NCBI GenBank assembly: GCA_903924205.1
Contig: CAIYAP010000006.1
Location: forward strand, 1-64,000
Origin: an uncultured Actinomycetes bacterium
GTDB lineage: Bacteria; Actinomycetota; Acidimicrobiia; Acidimicrobiales; RAAP-2
DNA length: 64,000 bases
Direction of reading: 5' to 3'
Positions 8,931 to 18,006 of the stretch are shown piece by piece (position 1 is the stretch's first letter; every line of letters begins with the position of its first letter). The notes under the pieces are model-generated. The model did not search any database, was not told the origin of the DNA, and saw only the letters and a list, made by a program, of their open reading frames with translations. A program made the position numbers and the translations under genes.

Positions 8931-9952
8931 GTGCGGCACGATCAGCCAAGCGCCGTCGCGTCATTGTCGACGGTTCCAACATGGCCACGGAGGGTCGTAC
9001 CCTGCCGAGTCTGCACCAATTAGATGAAGCGGTTCGCGCCTTCATCGACGAGTATCCCGATGTCGATGTCCTCGTCGTGGCCGACGCATCCTTCGAGCAT
9101 CGAATTGACAGCAGCGAACGTGCTCGCTTCAAGGAAGCCGAACTCGCGGGTGAAATTGTCACTCCGCCTGCCGGTGCCGTCGGGCGAGGCGACGCGTTCA
9201 TCTTGAAAATCGCCGCACGGGTAAACGCTCAGGTGCTGTCGAATGACTCGTATCAAGAGTTCCAAGACGAGCATCCGTGGCTCTTTGATGCCGGACGACT
9301 GATTGGCGGAAAGCCGGTGCCGGCCGTGGGCTGGATCTTCACCGAGCGCCTGCCCGTGCGAGCATCCAAAACAACTCGCAGCTCGTCATCGCCGACGAAA
9401 GCGGCCCCCGTCGCCAAAAAAGCGTCCGCGGCCAAAAAACTCACGGTGGCGATGCCCGACGGCTCGACGCCCACTATCGGCTCGACGTTGACCCCGGTCG
9501 CGAAGAAGGTCCCGGTCGCGAAGAAGGCGTCGGCGGTCAAGAAGGCGAGCGAGAAGGTTCCGGCGGTGGCCACTGCATCCAAGGCCCCCGCGAAGAAAGC
9601 CGCCACGAAGAAGGCCCCCACCAAAAAGGCCGCAGCGGTGGAAAAGAAGCCACCTGCGGCCCAGCGTCGTGATCGTCAGCCGGTAAACCCCGATGAACTC
9701 TTCGGCGTTTTCATAAGCGAGCACCGGGTTCGCAGCCACCTCGAGGGTACGGTGAAAGCCTTTACCTCGCACGGTGCCGTTATTCAGGTCGCGGTGTCCG
9801 GGGGAGTCATTGAGTGCTACGCGCCCACGACACAACTGGGCAAGCCTGCGCCAGCGAGAGCGCGAGACGTCCTGAAGCGTGGTGACAAACGTTCGTTCAA
9901 GCTGACCTCCGTCGACAAGGAACGTCGCATTGCGGAGCTCGCACTGGTCTGA
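8927..9952 (+). CDS. NYN/Zc3h12a-type RNase with H1-like Lys/Ala linker and S1-like C-terminal domain
   Basis: Three parts are visible in 341 residues. Residues 10-140 resemble the NYN (PIN-like, Zc3h12a) nuclease fold, with acidic residues in VIVDGSN, VVADAS, GRGDAFIL and LSNDSY that could bind a metal. Residues about 145-245 are a Lys/Ala/Pro-rich linker like histone H1 tails. Residues about 265-340 look like an S1/OB-type RNA-binding domain (HLEGTVKAFTSHGAVIQV ... RRIAELAL). I infer a cytoplasmic ribonuclease held on nucleic acid by its linker and OB domain. Its target is unknown. It is coupled to kgd by GTGA and to fabZ by a 1-nt TGATG overlap. Confidence 0.7.
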   Translation: MSAARSAKRRRVIVDGSNMATEGRTLPSLHQLDEAVRAFIDEYPDVDVLVVADASFEHRIDSSERARFKEAELAGEIVTPPAGAVGRGDAFILKIAARVNAQVLSNDSYQEFQDEHPWLFDAGRLIGGKPVPAVGWIFTERLPVRASKTTRSSSSPTKAAPVAKKASAAKKLTVAMPDGSTPTIGSTLTPVAKKVPVAKKASAVKKASEKVPAVATASKAPAKKAATKKAPTKKAAAVEKKPPAAQRRDRQPVNPDELFGVFISEHRVRSHLEGTVKAFTSHGAVIQVAVSGGVIECYAPTTQLGKPAPARARDVLKRGDKRSFKLTSVDKERRIAELALV

Positions 9953-10371
9953 TGGATCCGCGCGACCTCCTTCCTCACCGCGAACCGTTCCTGTTTGTGG
10001 ACGACATCGTGGAGGTCGTGCCCGGTGAGTTTGCGGTGACTCGCTGGATGGCTCGTCCGCAGTGGCCGATGTTCGCCGGCCATTTCCCCGGGCATCCCGT
10101 GGTGCCGGGCGTCATTTTGGTTGAAGCTCTGGCGCAGTGTGGCGCGGTGGCGGTGTTGTCGCATGAAAAATATGCGGGCAAGCTCGCCCTCTTTGGCGGT
10201 ATCGACGAGGCCCGCTTTCGCCGTCAGGTCCTCCCCGGCGACACGGTGGAATTTCGCTGTGAGATGACGCGCTTGAGCGCACGTGGCGGTCGTGGCCACG
10301 GAGTCGCTCGGGTGAATGGTGACGAGGTGGCCTCGGGCAGCTTGCTCTTCGTGGTGACGGACCCGTCATGA
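9952..10371 (+). CDS. fabZ: 3-hydroxyacyl-[acyl-carrier-protein] dehydratase, FabZ type
   Basis: The 139-residue hot-dog protein carries the FabZ signature GHFPGHPVVPGVILVEALAQ, with catalytic His44 and Glu58, after the family start LLPHREPFLFVDDI. It dehydrates 3-hydroxyacyl-ACP in type II fatty acid synthesis. No other fatty acid synthesis gene is adjacent. It sits in the kgd operon between the RNase and xthA, with overlaps at both ends. Confidence 0.9.
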   Translation: MDPRDLLPHREPFLFVDDIVEVVPGEFAVTRWMARPQWPMFAGHFPGHPVVPGVILVEALAQCGAVAVLSHEKYAGKLALFGGIDEARFRRQVLPGDTVEFRCEMTRLSARGGRGHGVARVNGDEVASGSLLFVVTDPS

Positions 10372-11123
10372 ATATCGTCACGTGGAACGTGAATTCCTTG
10401 ACGGCGCGCTGGGATCGAGTGTCTAATTTTCTGACTACTCGTGATGTGGACGTTCTTCTCCTGCAAGAAACGAAGCAGAATGACGCGAAGTTTCCGACCA
10501 TCGGATTTGCTGACTTGGGTTATGAGACGTACCACGTGGGCCAGGGACAGTGGAATGGTGTTGCTATCGCCTCGCGGGTAGGGCTGGAGCGCATCAGTGG
10601 CGAGTTAGGGCTTCCCGATGAAGAAGCGCGCTACGTGGCGGCACGCTGCGGTGGCATCACCGTAATCAGTGTCTACGTGCCGAATGGTCGCTCGCTCGAC
10701 AATCCCCACTACGCCTACAAGCTCGACTGGCTAGAGCACCTCGCACGAGACGCAGCGGATCGGGTCGCGGACGACGTCGTGATTGCGGGGGACTTCAACG
10801 TCGCCCCGGCTGATCTCGACGTCTATGACCCGGCGGATTTTGTCGACGCCACGCACGTGTCAGTGGCGGAGCGCCGCGCCGTCGCGGCCTTGGCAGATCT
10901 CGGGTATGTCGACGCGCAGCGCCACGTTGATGTGACGTCGCCAGCCTTTACGTGGTGGGATTATCGCCAAGGTGCGTATCGCCGTAACCGGGGTCTACGA
11001 ATCGACTTGCTGTGGTGTTCGCCATCGCTCGCACCGCGAATCGACGCCGTGTGGGTGGATCGCGAGGAGCGTGAAGAAGAAAAGCCCAGCGACCACGCGC
11101 CGGTGGCCCTACGCCTTAACTGA
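10368..11123 (+). CDS. xthA: Exodeoxyribonuclease III
   Basis: This 251-residue protein of the endonuclease/exonuclease/phosphatase fold has all the ExoIII landmarks: N-terminal IVTWNVNSL, LLLQETKQ with the metal-binding Glu, AGDFNVAP with Asp and Asn, RIDLLWCS, and C-terminal SDHAPVALRL with the catalytic Asp-His. It acts in base excision repair on abasic sites and 3' blocks. It ends the kgd operon and overlaps the converging ThDP enzyme gene by 8 bp. Confidence 0.93.
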   Translation: MNIVTWNVNSLTARWDRVSNFLTTRDVDVLLLQETKQNDAKFPTIGFADLGYETYHVGQGQWNGVAIASRVGLERISGELGLPDEEARYVAARCGGITVISVYVPNGRSLDNPHYAYKLDWLEHLARDAADRVADDVVIAGDFNVAPADLDVYDPADFVDATHVSVAERRAVAALADLGYVDAQRHVDVTSPAFTWWDYRQGAYRRNRGLRIDLLWCSPSLAPRIDAVWVDREEREEEKPSDHAPVALRLN

Positions 11124-12657
11124 GGCCCTTCGGCAACATTGCCTCGATAAAGGTGGGGCCACTGGTCTGGTAACTCTCGTGCAGCGCCGTGACGAGTTCG
11201 TCGGCGCTCTGCACGGTTCGAGCCGGCACGCCCATTCCGCGGGCCACCTCGGCTAACCGTAAGGCAGGATTGTCGAGGTCGAGCATCCGCTGGCTGGTGG
11301 AGCCACCGTCGACGGCGCCCACGCGCTGACGCTCCAGATTCAAGATGCCGTAGCTTCGATTCGACAGTCCGACCACCGTGACGTCGCAACCTTCGCGGGC
11401 CATCGACCACAGAGCTTGCGGGGTGTACATCATCGAGCCATCGCTTTCGAGCGACAGCACGCGGCGACCACCACCTCCAATGGCGGCACCCAAGGCCACG
11501 GGAAGGCCAAATCCAATGGAGCCCCCTGTGAGGGTGAGTAGGTCGTGTGGTGCGCTATGGGCAAGTTGACCGTAGAGATGGATACCACCGGTGTTGCTCT
11601 CGTCCGCGATGATCGCACCCTCTGGCAGGGTGCTCGCTACCGCCTGCGCCAACGTGAATGTCGTGAGATCGCCCGAGGGTCTGGCGGGCGATGTCGATTC
11701 CATTGGCCCGGCGGCAAAGCCGTCCGCAAGGTCGTGGAGAATGTCCACGGCATCGTGAGTGTCGTCGGCCAACGAGATGACATCGCAACCGGCGGGCAAG
11801 AGTTCCGAGGCGACATCGGGGTAGGCGAAGAAACCCACGGGGACTCGACCACCCACCACAATCATGGTGGTGACGTCGGCTAGCTGGGCTTGCGCGAATT
11901 CGCTGAGATAGATCAGGCGTTCGGGCGTGAAGTGCGTGGCGCCACCAGCCTGACGAGTGGGAAAGGTCTCGGATAGGACGCGAACACCGCCACGGGCGAG
12001 CCGGTGCGCTGCACTAAGCCCCGCTGCGGAGAGTGCTTCGCCACCCACGAAGACGCAGGTCCCGGGTTCACGCAGCACCCGACGGGCGTGCACCAGGCTC
12101 GCCTCATCAACGGGCGTCGCTCGTCGCGTTGGGGCCGGCGATGTGCGCAGGGCATCAATCTCTCCCCATGAGGCGTCGGCCGGCAAAATGATGGTGGCAA
12201 TCGCCCCAGGTCGACCCGTGGCCGTGTCGATAGCGCGCTGTACCGCGTCGGCGATCTCCCCCGGAGAGCGCGGGTTTTCCACGAGTGCGGAGACGGTGTG
12301 GGCCAGAGCGACGACGTCACTTTGTAAGGGAGCGTCGAAGTGGGCGTGGTACGTGGCGTGGTCGCCCACCACATTGATGAGCGGCACGTGCGCCCGTCGG
12401 GCGTTGTGCAAGTTCGCCCAGCCGTTCCCCAAGCCCGGCCCCAGGTGCAGCAAGGTGGCCGCCGGACGTCCCGTCATGCGCGCGTAGCCGTCGGCGGCTC
12501 CGGTAGCCACGCCTTCAAAGAGACAGAGAATGCCGCGCACATCGCTGTAACGGTCGAGTCCGGCGACGAAATGCATTTCGCTGGTGCCCGGGTTCGCAAA
12601 AACGGTATCCACGCCACCGGCGCGAAGGGAAGAAATGAGTTGGTCGGCGCCGTTCAT
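11116..12657 (-). CDS. ThDP-dependent enzyme of the acetolactate synthase/benzoylformate decarboxylase type
   Basis: The 513-residue protein has the three ThDP-enzyme domains. The N-terminal pyrimidine-binding part holds NPGTSEMHF and LFEGVATGAADGYAR with the cofactor-activating Glu, plus a central domain. The C-terminal pyrophosphate site has GGSIGFGLPVALGAA and a metal motif ESDGSMMYTPQALWS. It resembles the family often labelled acetolactate synthase large subunit but more likely to be a 2-oxoacid decarboxylase or lyase. The Glu argues against glyoxylate carboligase. It overlaps the GlcD-type oxidase gene by 4 bp, suggesting the oxidase makes the 2-oxoacid it uses. Confidence 0.8.
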   Translation of the reverse strand: MNGADQLISSLRAGGVDTVFANPGTSEMHFVAGLDRYSDVRGILCLFEGVATGAADGYARMTGRPAATLLHLGPGLGNGWANLHNARRAHVPLINVVGDHATYHAHFDAPLQSDVVALAHTVSALVENPRSPGEIADAVQRAIDTATGRPGAIATIILPADASWGEIDALRTSPAPTRRATPVDEASLVHARRVLREPGTCVFVGGEALSAAGLSAAHRLARGGVRVLSETFPTRQAGGATHFTPERLIYLSEFAQAQLADVTTMIVVGGRVPVGFFAYPDVASELLPAGCDVISLADDTHDAVDILHDLADGFAAGPMESTSPARPSGDLTTFTLAQAVASTLPEGAIIADESNTGGIHLYGQLAHSAPHDLLTLTGGSIGFGLPVALGAAIGGGGRRVLSLESDGSMMYTPQALWSMAREGCDVTVVGLSNRSYGILNLERQRVGAVDGGSTSQRMLDLDNPALRLAEVARGMGVPARTVQSADELVTALHESYQTSGPTFIEAMLPKGLS

Positions 12658-14036
12658 GAATAGTCCTTATCGAGATCGGGGTTCAAAATGTGATGTGGGT
12701 CAAAGAGGCTCTTGATCTGGCGCTGCAGGTCCAAGACGCGGGCGTCGACCAGTTCGTGCCAGTAACGGCGCTTGTCGCGGCCGAGACCGTGTTCGCCACT
12801 CACCTCACCACCGAGCTGAGCGCCCAGGGCAAAGATTCGACGAAGTAGGTTCGAGCGCCGCTCGTCATCGGGTTGGAAGATGGACAGGTGCACGTTGCCG
12901 TCGCCAATGTGGCCGCAACCCGCGATGAATGCCCCATCACCAAAGGAGGGTTCTTGGACGGTGTCCAAGAACTCGGTCACCGCCGCACGTGGCACCACCA
13001 CGTCGATGATGTCGTTGGCCCCCGCCTCCTTCGCCACCCAAAACGCCTCTTCCCGCGCGGCGATGAGTCGATGTCCCGCGCCCGAAGCCAACACGTAGAC
13101 GTCGAGGGCACCCGCGGCGAGTACGAGATTCGCAACGTGCGCGATGTCGAGGTCCATCTGCTCACGGGTGCGTGTTTCCAAAACGACGACCAAGTAGGCC
13201 TGCGTTGCCGCGGCGACGTCTGGCGCGACGCCAAATTCGACAGCGGCTCGTGCAGTAACTGACGCCATGGTGAGAACATCGAGGTATTCCAAAATGGCCG
13301 GTTGTAGGCCAGCCGTGATGAGTTCGGGGACGACGTGCGCGAGTTCGGGCAAGTTTCGAAAGGGGATCAACATGGTGTCGACGTGCTGAGGACGCGGTGA
13401 GACTTTCACCGTGACTTCGGTCACGAGGGCCAAGGTGCCCTCCGATCCAATGATGAGTTGCGTGAGGTCGTAGCCGCTCGAGCTCTTAACGACACCGCCA
13501 CCCAATTCAAGCTGTTGGCCATCGGCGAGTACCACCGAGAGGCCGAGGACGTGGTGACGCGTCACGCCATATCGCACGGCACGCATGCCGCCGGCATTGG
13601 TATTCACGTTGCCGCCGAGAGATCCGGACAATTCGCCCGGATGAACGGGGTAATACAACCCACTGCCCTCGAGGGCCGCATTGAGTTCCCGCAAGGTCAC
13701 GCCGGCCTCGACGCGGGCCGTGTGATTGGCCAGATCAAGGGAAATAATTCGATTGAGGCGATGAAAGGCAATCACGACGCTGTCCGCCCTGGCGGCGCTC
13801 GCTCCTGACATCCCCGTGCCAGAGCCACGGGCCACGAGGGGAATGCGATGGTGGTTCGCCCACCGAGCTACCTCGGCGACTTGCGAGGTCTCTCGCGGGA
13901 CCACCACCGCGAGCGGCGTGTCATGGTGTGCGTGGAGCGACTCATCGTGCAGCCAGTCGGCGTTGATGGCGTCACCGGCAAACACAATGCCGGGGCCGAC
14001 GATGGCCTCGAGTTCAGCTAAGGAGGAGATGCTCAC
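12654..14036 (-). CDS. GlcD/D-lactate-dehydrogenase-type FAD oxidase
   Basis: The 460-residue protein has a PCMH-type FAD domain (about 35-215), with VVPRETSQVAEVARWA, PLVARGSGTGMSGAS and a GSLGGNVNTNAGGMRAVRYG loop. A C-terminal FAD-oxidase cap ends in GEVSGEHGLGRDKR and HHILNPD. Such enzymes oxidise D-2-hydroxyacids such as glycolate or D-lactate to 2-oxoacids. GlcE and GlcF partners are absent. The GTG start overlaps the helicase stop by 4 bp. The substrate is inferred only at the level of a 2-hydroxyacid. Confidence 0.87.
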   Translation of the reverse strand: MSISSLAELEAIVGPGIVFAGDAINADWLHDESLHAHHDTPLAVVVPRETSQVAEVARWANHHRIPLVARGSGTGMSGASAARADSVVIAFHRLNRIISLDLANHTARVEAGVTLRELNAALEGSGLYYPVHPGELSGSLGGNVNTNAGGMRAVRYGVTRHHVLGLSVVLADGQQLELGGGVVKSSSGYDLTQLIIGSEGTLALVTEVTVKVSPRPQHVDTMLIPFRNLPELAHVVPELITAGLQPAILEYLDVLTMASVTARAAVEFGVAPDVAAATQAYLVVVLETRTREQMDLDIAHVANLVLAAGALDVYVLASGAGHRLIAAREEAFWVAKEAGANDIIDVVVPRAAVTEFLDTVQEPSFGDGAFIAGCGHIGDGNVHLSIFQPDDERRSNLLRRIFALGAQLGGEVSGEHGLGRDKRRYWHELVDARVLDLQRQIKSLFDPHHILNPDLDKDYS

Positions 14037-15619
14037 TGAGAGTCAACGCTACCGCCGCTGGCCTTCTCGATGGCGGCCCGCGCTTCGGCAAGTCGAGCGC
14101 GACGGGCATCGCCGGTGAGCGGTGCTCGCTGAAGCTGGAATGTCGTAATCACGGCCTCGATGGGGGGCAAGTATCGCGAGGGGAGGCGATTGCCGTAGCG
14201 GGGGTCGTGGCGGCCTTGATTCCACGTGATGAGCAGGGACTCTTCGGCACGCGTCAATGCCACGTAGGCCAGACGCTGTTCTTCGGCAAGTTGCTCGGGG
14301 CTCTCGGCGCTGTAGTGGGGGAGCAGTCCTTCAGCCCAGCCCACGGCGGCGACGCATCTCCACTCCAGCCCCTTGGCTCGGTGAATGGTGGAGAGGGCGA
14401 CCGCATCGTCGTTACTTACCCGTGCCGCGACGTCACCGCCCGCGAGGTCGGAGGCCGGGGAGTAGTCGCCCCCCTTTTTCTCAAAGGGAATGCCGGCCTC
14501 TTCGAGCGCGGCGATGAAGGGATCGAGCAGCGCGTTAGTGCGAGCGAGAATTGCCATGTGTCGCCACGAGGTTCCCGGCGTTCGCTGCGTCAGTAGCCAT
14601 TGCACGACTCGTCGCGCCTCGTCTTCATCGGTCTCATATCCGCGAACGAGCGGTAGCGGCCCTTCCAGACGGGCGGGCGTGATCCCCGTCGTGCCCTCAT
14701 CGAGGAGGGTGTTGGCCACCGCGACAATCGGTTCGGTGGACCGATGATTGCGGGTGAGGTCGAGCACGCTGATGTCCGGCCAGGTTCGCACGACTTCAGT
14801 GAGAAGTTGGGGGTCGGCACCGTTGAAGCCGTAGATGGATTGGTTGGGATCGCCCACGCAAAAAAGGTCGGGATCGTCTCCCGCCATGGTCTTGAGGAGT
14901 TGGAATTGCAGAGGGTTCATGTCTTGCGTCTCATCCACAAAGAAGGCCCTCGTGCGGTGACGAAAGCCGGCCAAGGTGGCGGGATTCTCACGAAGAATCT
15001 GAATCGCGTTCTGCAGCAAGAGGTCAAAGTCGACCACGCCGCGCGCCGCGCAGTAGCCGCCGTAGCGATCAATCACTTCAGCCATCTGGGCCGGGGCGAG
15101 TACGGTGCTGCGTCGATGGCGCTGTGCTCGACGCACGTAGGTGGTACCAGAGAAGCCCTGCGACAAGGCCCAGCTGAGTTCCTGCTCGATACGGGGGATT
15201 TGCCAATCCTCGATGGTCATGCCATCTTCGCGAAGGTGGGGAATGAGAAGGTGGAGAAGCCGACGACGGCTGGTTTCAATCGTGAGGGGGCGCAAATTGG
15301 CGTCGGCTCGATACTGCGTCACGATAGATAGCGCCGCCCGGTGAAAGGTGCCGGCACGAATGTCGCGAATACCTCGGCGAAAGAGCCGAGTACGTAATTC
15401 GTCTCCAGCTTTGCGGGTAAAGGTCATGACGAGAATGTGAGCGGGGTCCAGTTCACCGGATTCAATGCGTCGCTGAATGCGCAGAGTCAGAACGTGCGTT
15501 TTGCCGGAACCGGCGGTGGCGCGCACCAGCAATCGTCGATCGTGACTCATGACGGCCTCGTGCTGCTCGAAAGTCAAACCTTCCAGCAGATCGTGAGCAT
15601 CAAACGAGTCGTTCGTCAT
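14033..15619 (-). CDS. UvrD/PcrA-like superfamily 1 DNA helicase (short form)
   Basis: The SF1 helicase motifs appear in order: Q motif LTFEQHEAV, Walker A ATAGSGKTH, FTRKAGDEL, GTFH, Walker B DETQDMNP, GDPNQSIYGFNGA, NHRSTEPIV, STIHRAKGLEW and VALTRAEESLL. At 528 residues it is well below the 700 or so of UvrD1/PcrA, and I see no C-terminal HRDC domain or Cys cluster of UvrD2 type. It is probably a repair helicase. The ATG follows a TAGCGT -10 by 6 nt and leads a three-gene unit with the oxidase and ThDP enzyme, without evident functional link. Confidence 0.88.
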   Translation of the reverse strand: MTNDSFDAHDLLEGLTFEQHEAVMSHDRRLLVRATAGSGKTHVLTLRIQRRIESGELDPAHILVMTFTRKAGDELRTRLFRRGIRDIRAGTFHRAALSIVTQYRADANLRPLTIETSRRRLLHLLIPHLREDGMTIEDWQIPRIEQELSWALSQGFSGTTYVRRAQRHRRSTVLAPAQMAEVIDRYGGYCAARGVVDFDLLLQNAIQILRENPATLAGFRHRTRAFFVDETQDMNPLQFQLLKTMAGDDPDLFCVGDPNQSIYGFNGADPQLLTEVVRTWPDISVLDLTRNHRSTEPIVAVANTLLDEGTTGITPARLEGPLPLVRGYETDEDEARRVVQWLLTQRTPGTSWRHMAILARTNALLDPFIAALEEAGIPFEKKGGDYSPASDLAGGDVAARVSNDDAVALSTIHRAKGLEWRCVAAVGWAEGLLPHYSAESPEQLAEEQRLAYVALTRAEESLLITWNQGRHDPRYGNRLPSRYLPPIEAVITTFQLQRAPLTGDARRARLAEARAAIEKASGGSVDSQ

Positions 15620-15625
15620 ACGCCC

Positions 15626-15631
15626 ACGCTA
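15626..15631 (-). promoter_or_regulatory. -10 element of the helicase operon
   Basis: TAGCGT on the minus strand, 6-nt spacer, ATG at 15619. Confidence 0.55.
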
Positions 15632-15674
15632 CCGAGTACCCGAGACGTGGTCACCTGAACCCAACGGTCGTCGG

Positions 15675-15680
15675 TAACCT
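15675..15680 (+). promoter_or_regulatory. -10 element of the hydrolase-murF-like-ddl operon
   Basis: TAACCT, 6-nt spacer, GTG at 15687. Confidence 0.55.
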
Positions 15681-15686
15681 CAGAGC

Positions 15687-16418
15687 GTGCTGCAAGTCTT
15701 TGGTGAAGGAGTCTTTGGCGATAGTTGGGGGACTTCCGGCCCCACGGTTCTCTACCTGCACGGTTGGCGGCGAGACCACCACGATGCCGCGTCGCTGGCC
15801 GAAGCTCTGGTCGCGTACGGCATTCGTACTGTCGCCCTCGACTTACCGGGATTCGGCGCCTCACCCGCACCGGCCGCGGCGGGCGGAGCGCGCCAGTACG
15901 CGCAGCTACTGGAGAAAGTGCGTAACGAGGTGGCACCGGACCTCATCGTGGGTCACAGTTTTGGCGGTCGGATTGCGGCCTGTTGGGCAACGGAAGTGGA
16001 AGTACCCATCATCCTCACCGGTGCGCCCTTGCTGCATCGACTCGGGCGCACCTCATCTCCTCTCGCCTACCGGCTTATCCGCCGAGCAGCGCGTGCTCGA
16101 CTCATGTCGCCCACGCGACTCGAGGCGGCTCGGCGCAAATACGGCTCGGCCGATTACAACGCGGCCACGGGGATGATGCGCGACATTCTGGTCGCGACGA
16201 TTGCGGAGTCCTACGAGCAGGAAATCGCTCGTTGGCGGGCACCCGTCACCTTGTGGTGGGGTGGGAACGACACCGATGTGCCTCTCGAGGTTGCGACACG
16301 CACTGCGGGCCTCGCACCCCGAGAGGTACGTATCGTGACCTGCGCGGAGGCGGGCCACTTAGCGCCGGTGACCCACGGGGGCGACCTCGCCGCACTCGTT
16401 CGAGAGGTGTTGGGATGA
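15687..16418 (+). CDS. Alpha/beta-hydrolase preceding cell-wall genes
   Basis: The 243-residue protein shows YLHGWRRDHH (oxyanion region), LDLPGFGAS, nucleophile elbow GHSFGG (about residues 94-99) and a late EAGHLAPVTH with the probable catalytic His. The enzyme's substrate is unknown. Its stop overlaps the MurF-like start by 4 bp, so it is co-translated with the peptidoglycan-type genes and may act on a cell-wall or lipid ester. That role is inference from context only. Confidence 0.8.
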   Translation: MLQVFGEGVFGDSWGTSGPTVLYLHGWRRDHHDAASLAEALVAYGIRTVALDLPGFGASPAPAAAGGARQYAQLLEKVRNEVAPDLIVGHSFGGRIAACWATEVEVPIILTGAPLLHRLGRTSSPLAYRLIRRAARARLMSPTRLEAARRKYGSADYNAATGMMRDILVATIAESYEQEIARWRAPVTLWWGGNDTDVPLEVATRTAGLAPREVRIVTCAEAGHLAPVTHGGDLAALVREVLG

Positions 16419-17980
16419 CAGTGGTGATTCACCTCGCGGCCATCGTGATCTTGCTGCTGGGCGTGACCTGCCAACTCTTTCGGTGGTGGCGTGTGCTGCA
16501 GCGCGAGCACTACATCGCCTCGTCATTGATCGCGACGTGGTGGCGCTGGCTCGTACCGCCGGCCAGCATGGTGGTGGGCGACACATTGCGTCGGACGACG
16601 CGAGTACGCCTCGCTATTCCAGTGGGGGCTATGGGAATGTTGGTGTCAGTCGCGGTCAGCACGACATCGGCGCCCGCGGGCGGGGCGTTGGCGGGCCTCA
16701 CCCTCATGATCTTCCCGTGGGGACTGTCCATTCGCGGACGCACGTCGCGCTTGGCGTTTACCCGACGCATGATGACGGTCGCCATCGCCAGCGTGCTGAT
16801 CGTCGTGACGGGGCTCGCTATTTCGCTGCTCTGTCGTTCCGCGGTGTTGGCGGTTCTGCTGTCCTGTCTTGTTCCCCTCTGGGTGGCACTGGCGACCGTG
16901 GCACTGGCGCCCGTGGAAGAGCGTTCAGCCCAGCGCTTCGTCACGGCCGCCTCGACGAGACTGCGGCGCGTTCAGCCGCGCGTCATTGCCATAACGGGAT
17001 CATTCGGAAAGACCTCCACGAAGAACCACCTCGCCACCTTGCTCGGTGGCGTGAGTGGCGTCGTGGCGACGCCGCGCAGTTTCAATAACCGCGCGGGCCT
17101 CTCGCGCTCCATTAACGAGAACTTGTCCGACGGCACTCGCATCTTCATCGCCGAAATGGGCACTTACGGCCCCGGCGAGATTGCCGCGCTGTGCGATTGG
17201 TGCCCACCGGAGATTTCGGTAGTGACCGCCATCGGCGAGGTGCACCTCGAACGGATGGGCACCCTCGATAACATTGAGCGAGCCAAACGCGAAATCACCA
17301 CCACTGCCACCACGGTGGTTCTCAATGGCGATGATGCTCGTCTGATGGGTTGGGTGGACTCGCTGCGCGCCGAAGGAAAGACTGTCATCACGGCCGGCAC
17401 AACCCCCTCGAGCGATCTCTCTCTGCTCGTCGATGGCGATCGGTGGGTCGTGACCTACGAGGGGGAATCGGTGGCAATCGTGCCTGCCATTCGCTCCATT
17501 CACCCGACCAACGTGGCCTGCGCTCTCGCGGCGGGCATCGCTGCGGGCGTGCCGATGACTGACCTGACGTCGCGAATTTCAGATATCTCGCCAGTCGCTA
17601 ACCGTGCCGTGGTCGCGACCGCCGCGTCGGGTGTGATGGTGATTGACGACACGTTCAATGCCAATCCGGTCAGTGCCCGCGCGTCTCTCGACACCTTGGT
17701 GAGCCTGCCCATTTCGGGACGGCGTGTCGTCGTGACCCCGGGGTTGGTTGAGATGGGATCGCGTCGCGTTTCCGCGAACCAAGAATTCGCCCGTGCGGTC
17801 ATCGACGAGGGGGCCGAGCTCATCGTGGTGGGTCGCACCAACGCTCGAGCTCTGGTGCGTGGCAGCCGATCTGCGTTACGAGCCCGACGTCGAGACGATG
17901 CGGTGACGTGGGTACGTGCGAATTTAGGGCAAGGCGATGGCGTCCTCTACCTCAACGACTTGCCCGACCACTACTCTTAA
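16415..17980 (+). CDS. MurF-like Mur ligase fused to an N-terminal membrane domain
   Basis: The 521-residue protein starts with about 165 residues of membrane sequence (helices near 3-22, 64-82, 87-103, 118-140 and 143-163). It continues with Mur ligase central and C-terminal domains: P-loop ITGSFGKTSTK (about 183-193), NNRAGLS, EMGTYGPGEI, IGEVHLERMG...NIERAKREI, and DDTFNANPVSARASL. These match MurF, which adds D-Ala-D-Ala to the UDP-MurNAc-peptide. The usual MurF N-terminal UDP-substrate domain is replaced by the membrane part, so the acceptor may be membrane-bound. The frame is open upstream to 15983, but the ATG at 16415 overlaps the hydrolase stop and is the sensible start. A ddl gene follows after 26 bp. 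Confidence 0.78.
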   Translation: MTVVIHLAAIVILLLGVTCQLFRWWRVLQREHYIASSLIATWWRWLVPPASMVVGDTLRRTTRVRLAIPVGAMGMLVSVAVSTTSAPAGGALAGLTLMIFPWGLSIRGRTSRLAFTRRMMTVAIASVLIVVTGLAISLLCRSAVLAVLLSCLVPLWVALATVALAPVEERSAQRFVTAASTRLRRVQPRVIAITGSFGKTSTKNHLATLLGGVSGVVATPRSFNNRAGLSRSINENLSDGTRIFIAEMGTYGPGEIAALCDWCPPEISVVTAIGEVHLERMGTLDNIERAKREITTTATTVVLNGDDARLMGWVDSLRAEGKTVITAGTTPSSDLSLLVDGDRWVVTYEGESVAIVPAIRSIHPTNVACALAAGIAAGVPMTDLTSRISDISPVANRAVVATAASGVMVIDDTFNANPVSARASLDTLVSLPISGRRVVVTPGLVEMGSRRVSANQEFARAVIDEGAELIVVGRTNARALVRGSRSALRARRRDDAVTWVRANLGQGDGVLYLNDLPDHYS

Positions 17981-18006
17981 CCTTCGTTAACGACGCGGAG
18001 GGCAGC

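Noticed and set aside
15983..16414. Extension of the MurF-like protein upstream of the ATG at 16415
   Set aside because: It overlaps the whole hydrolase 3' half and has no domain character.
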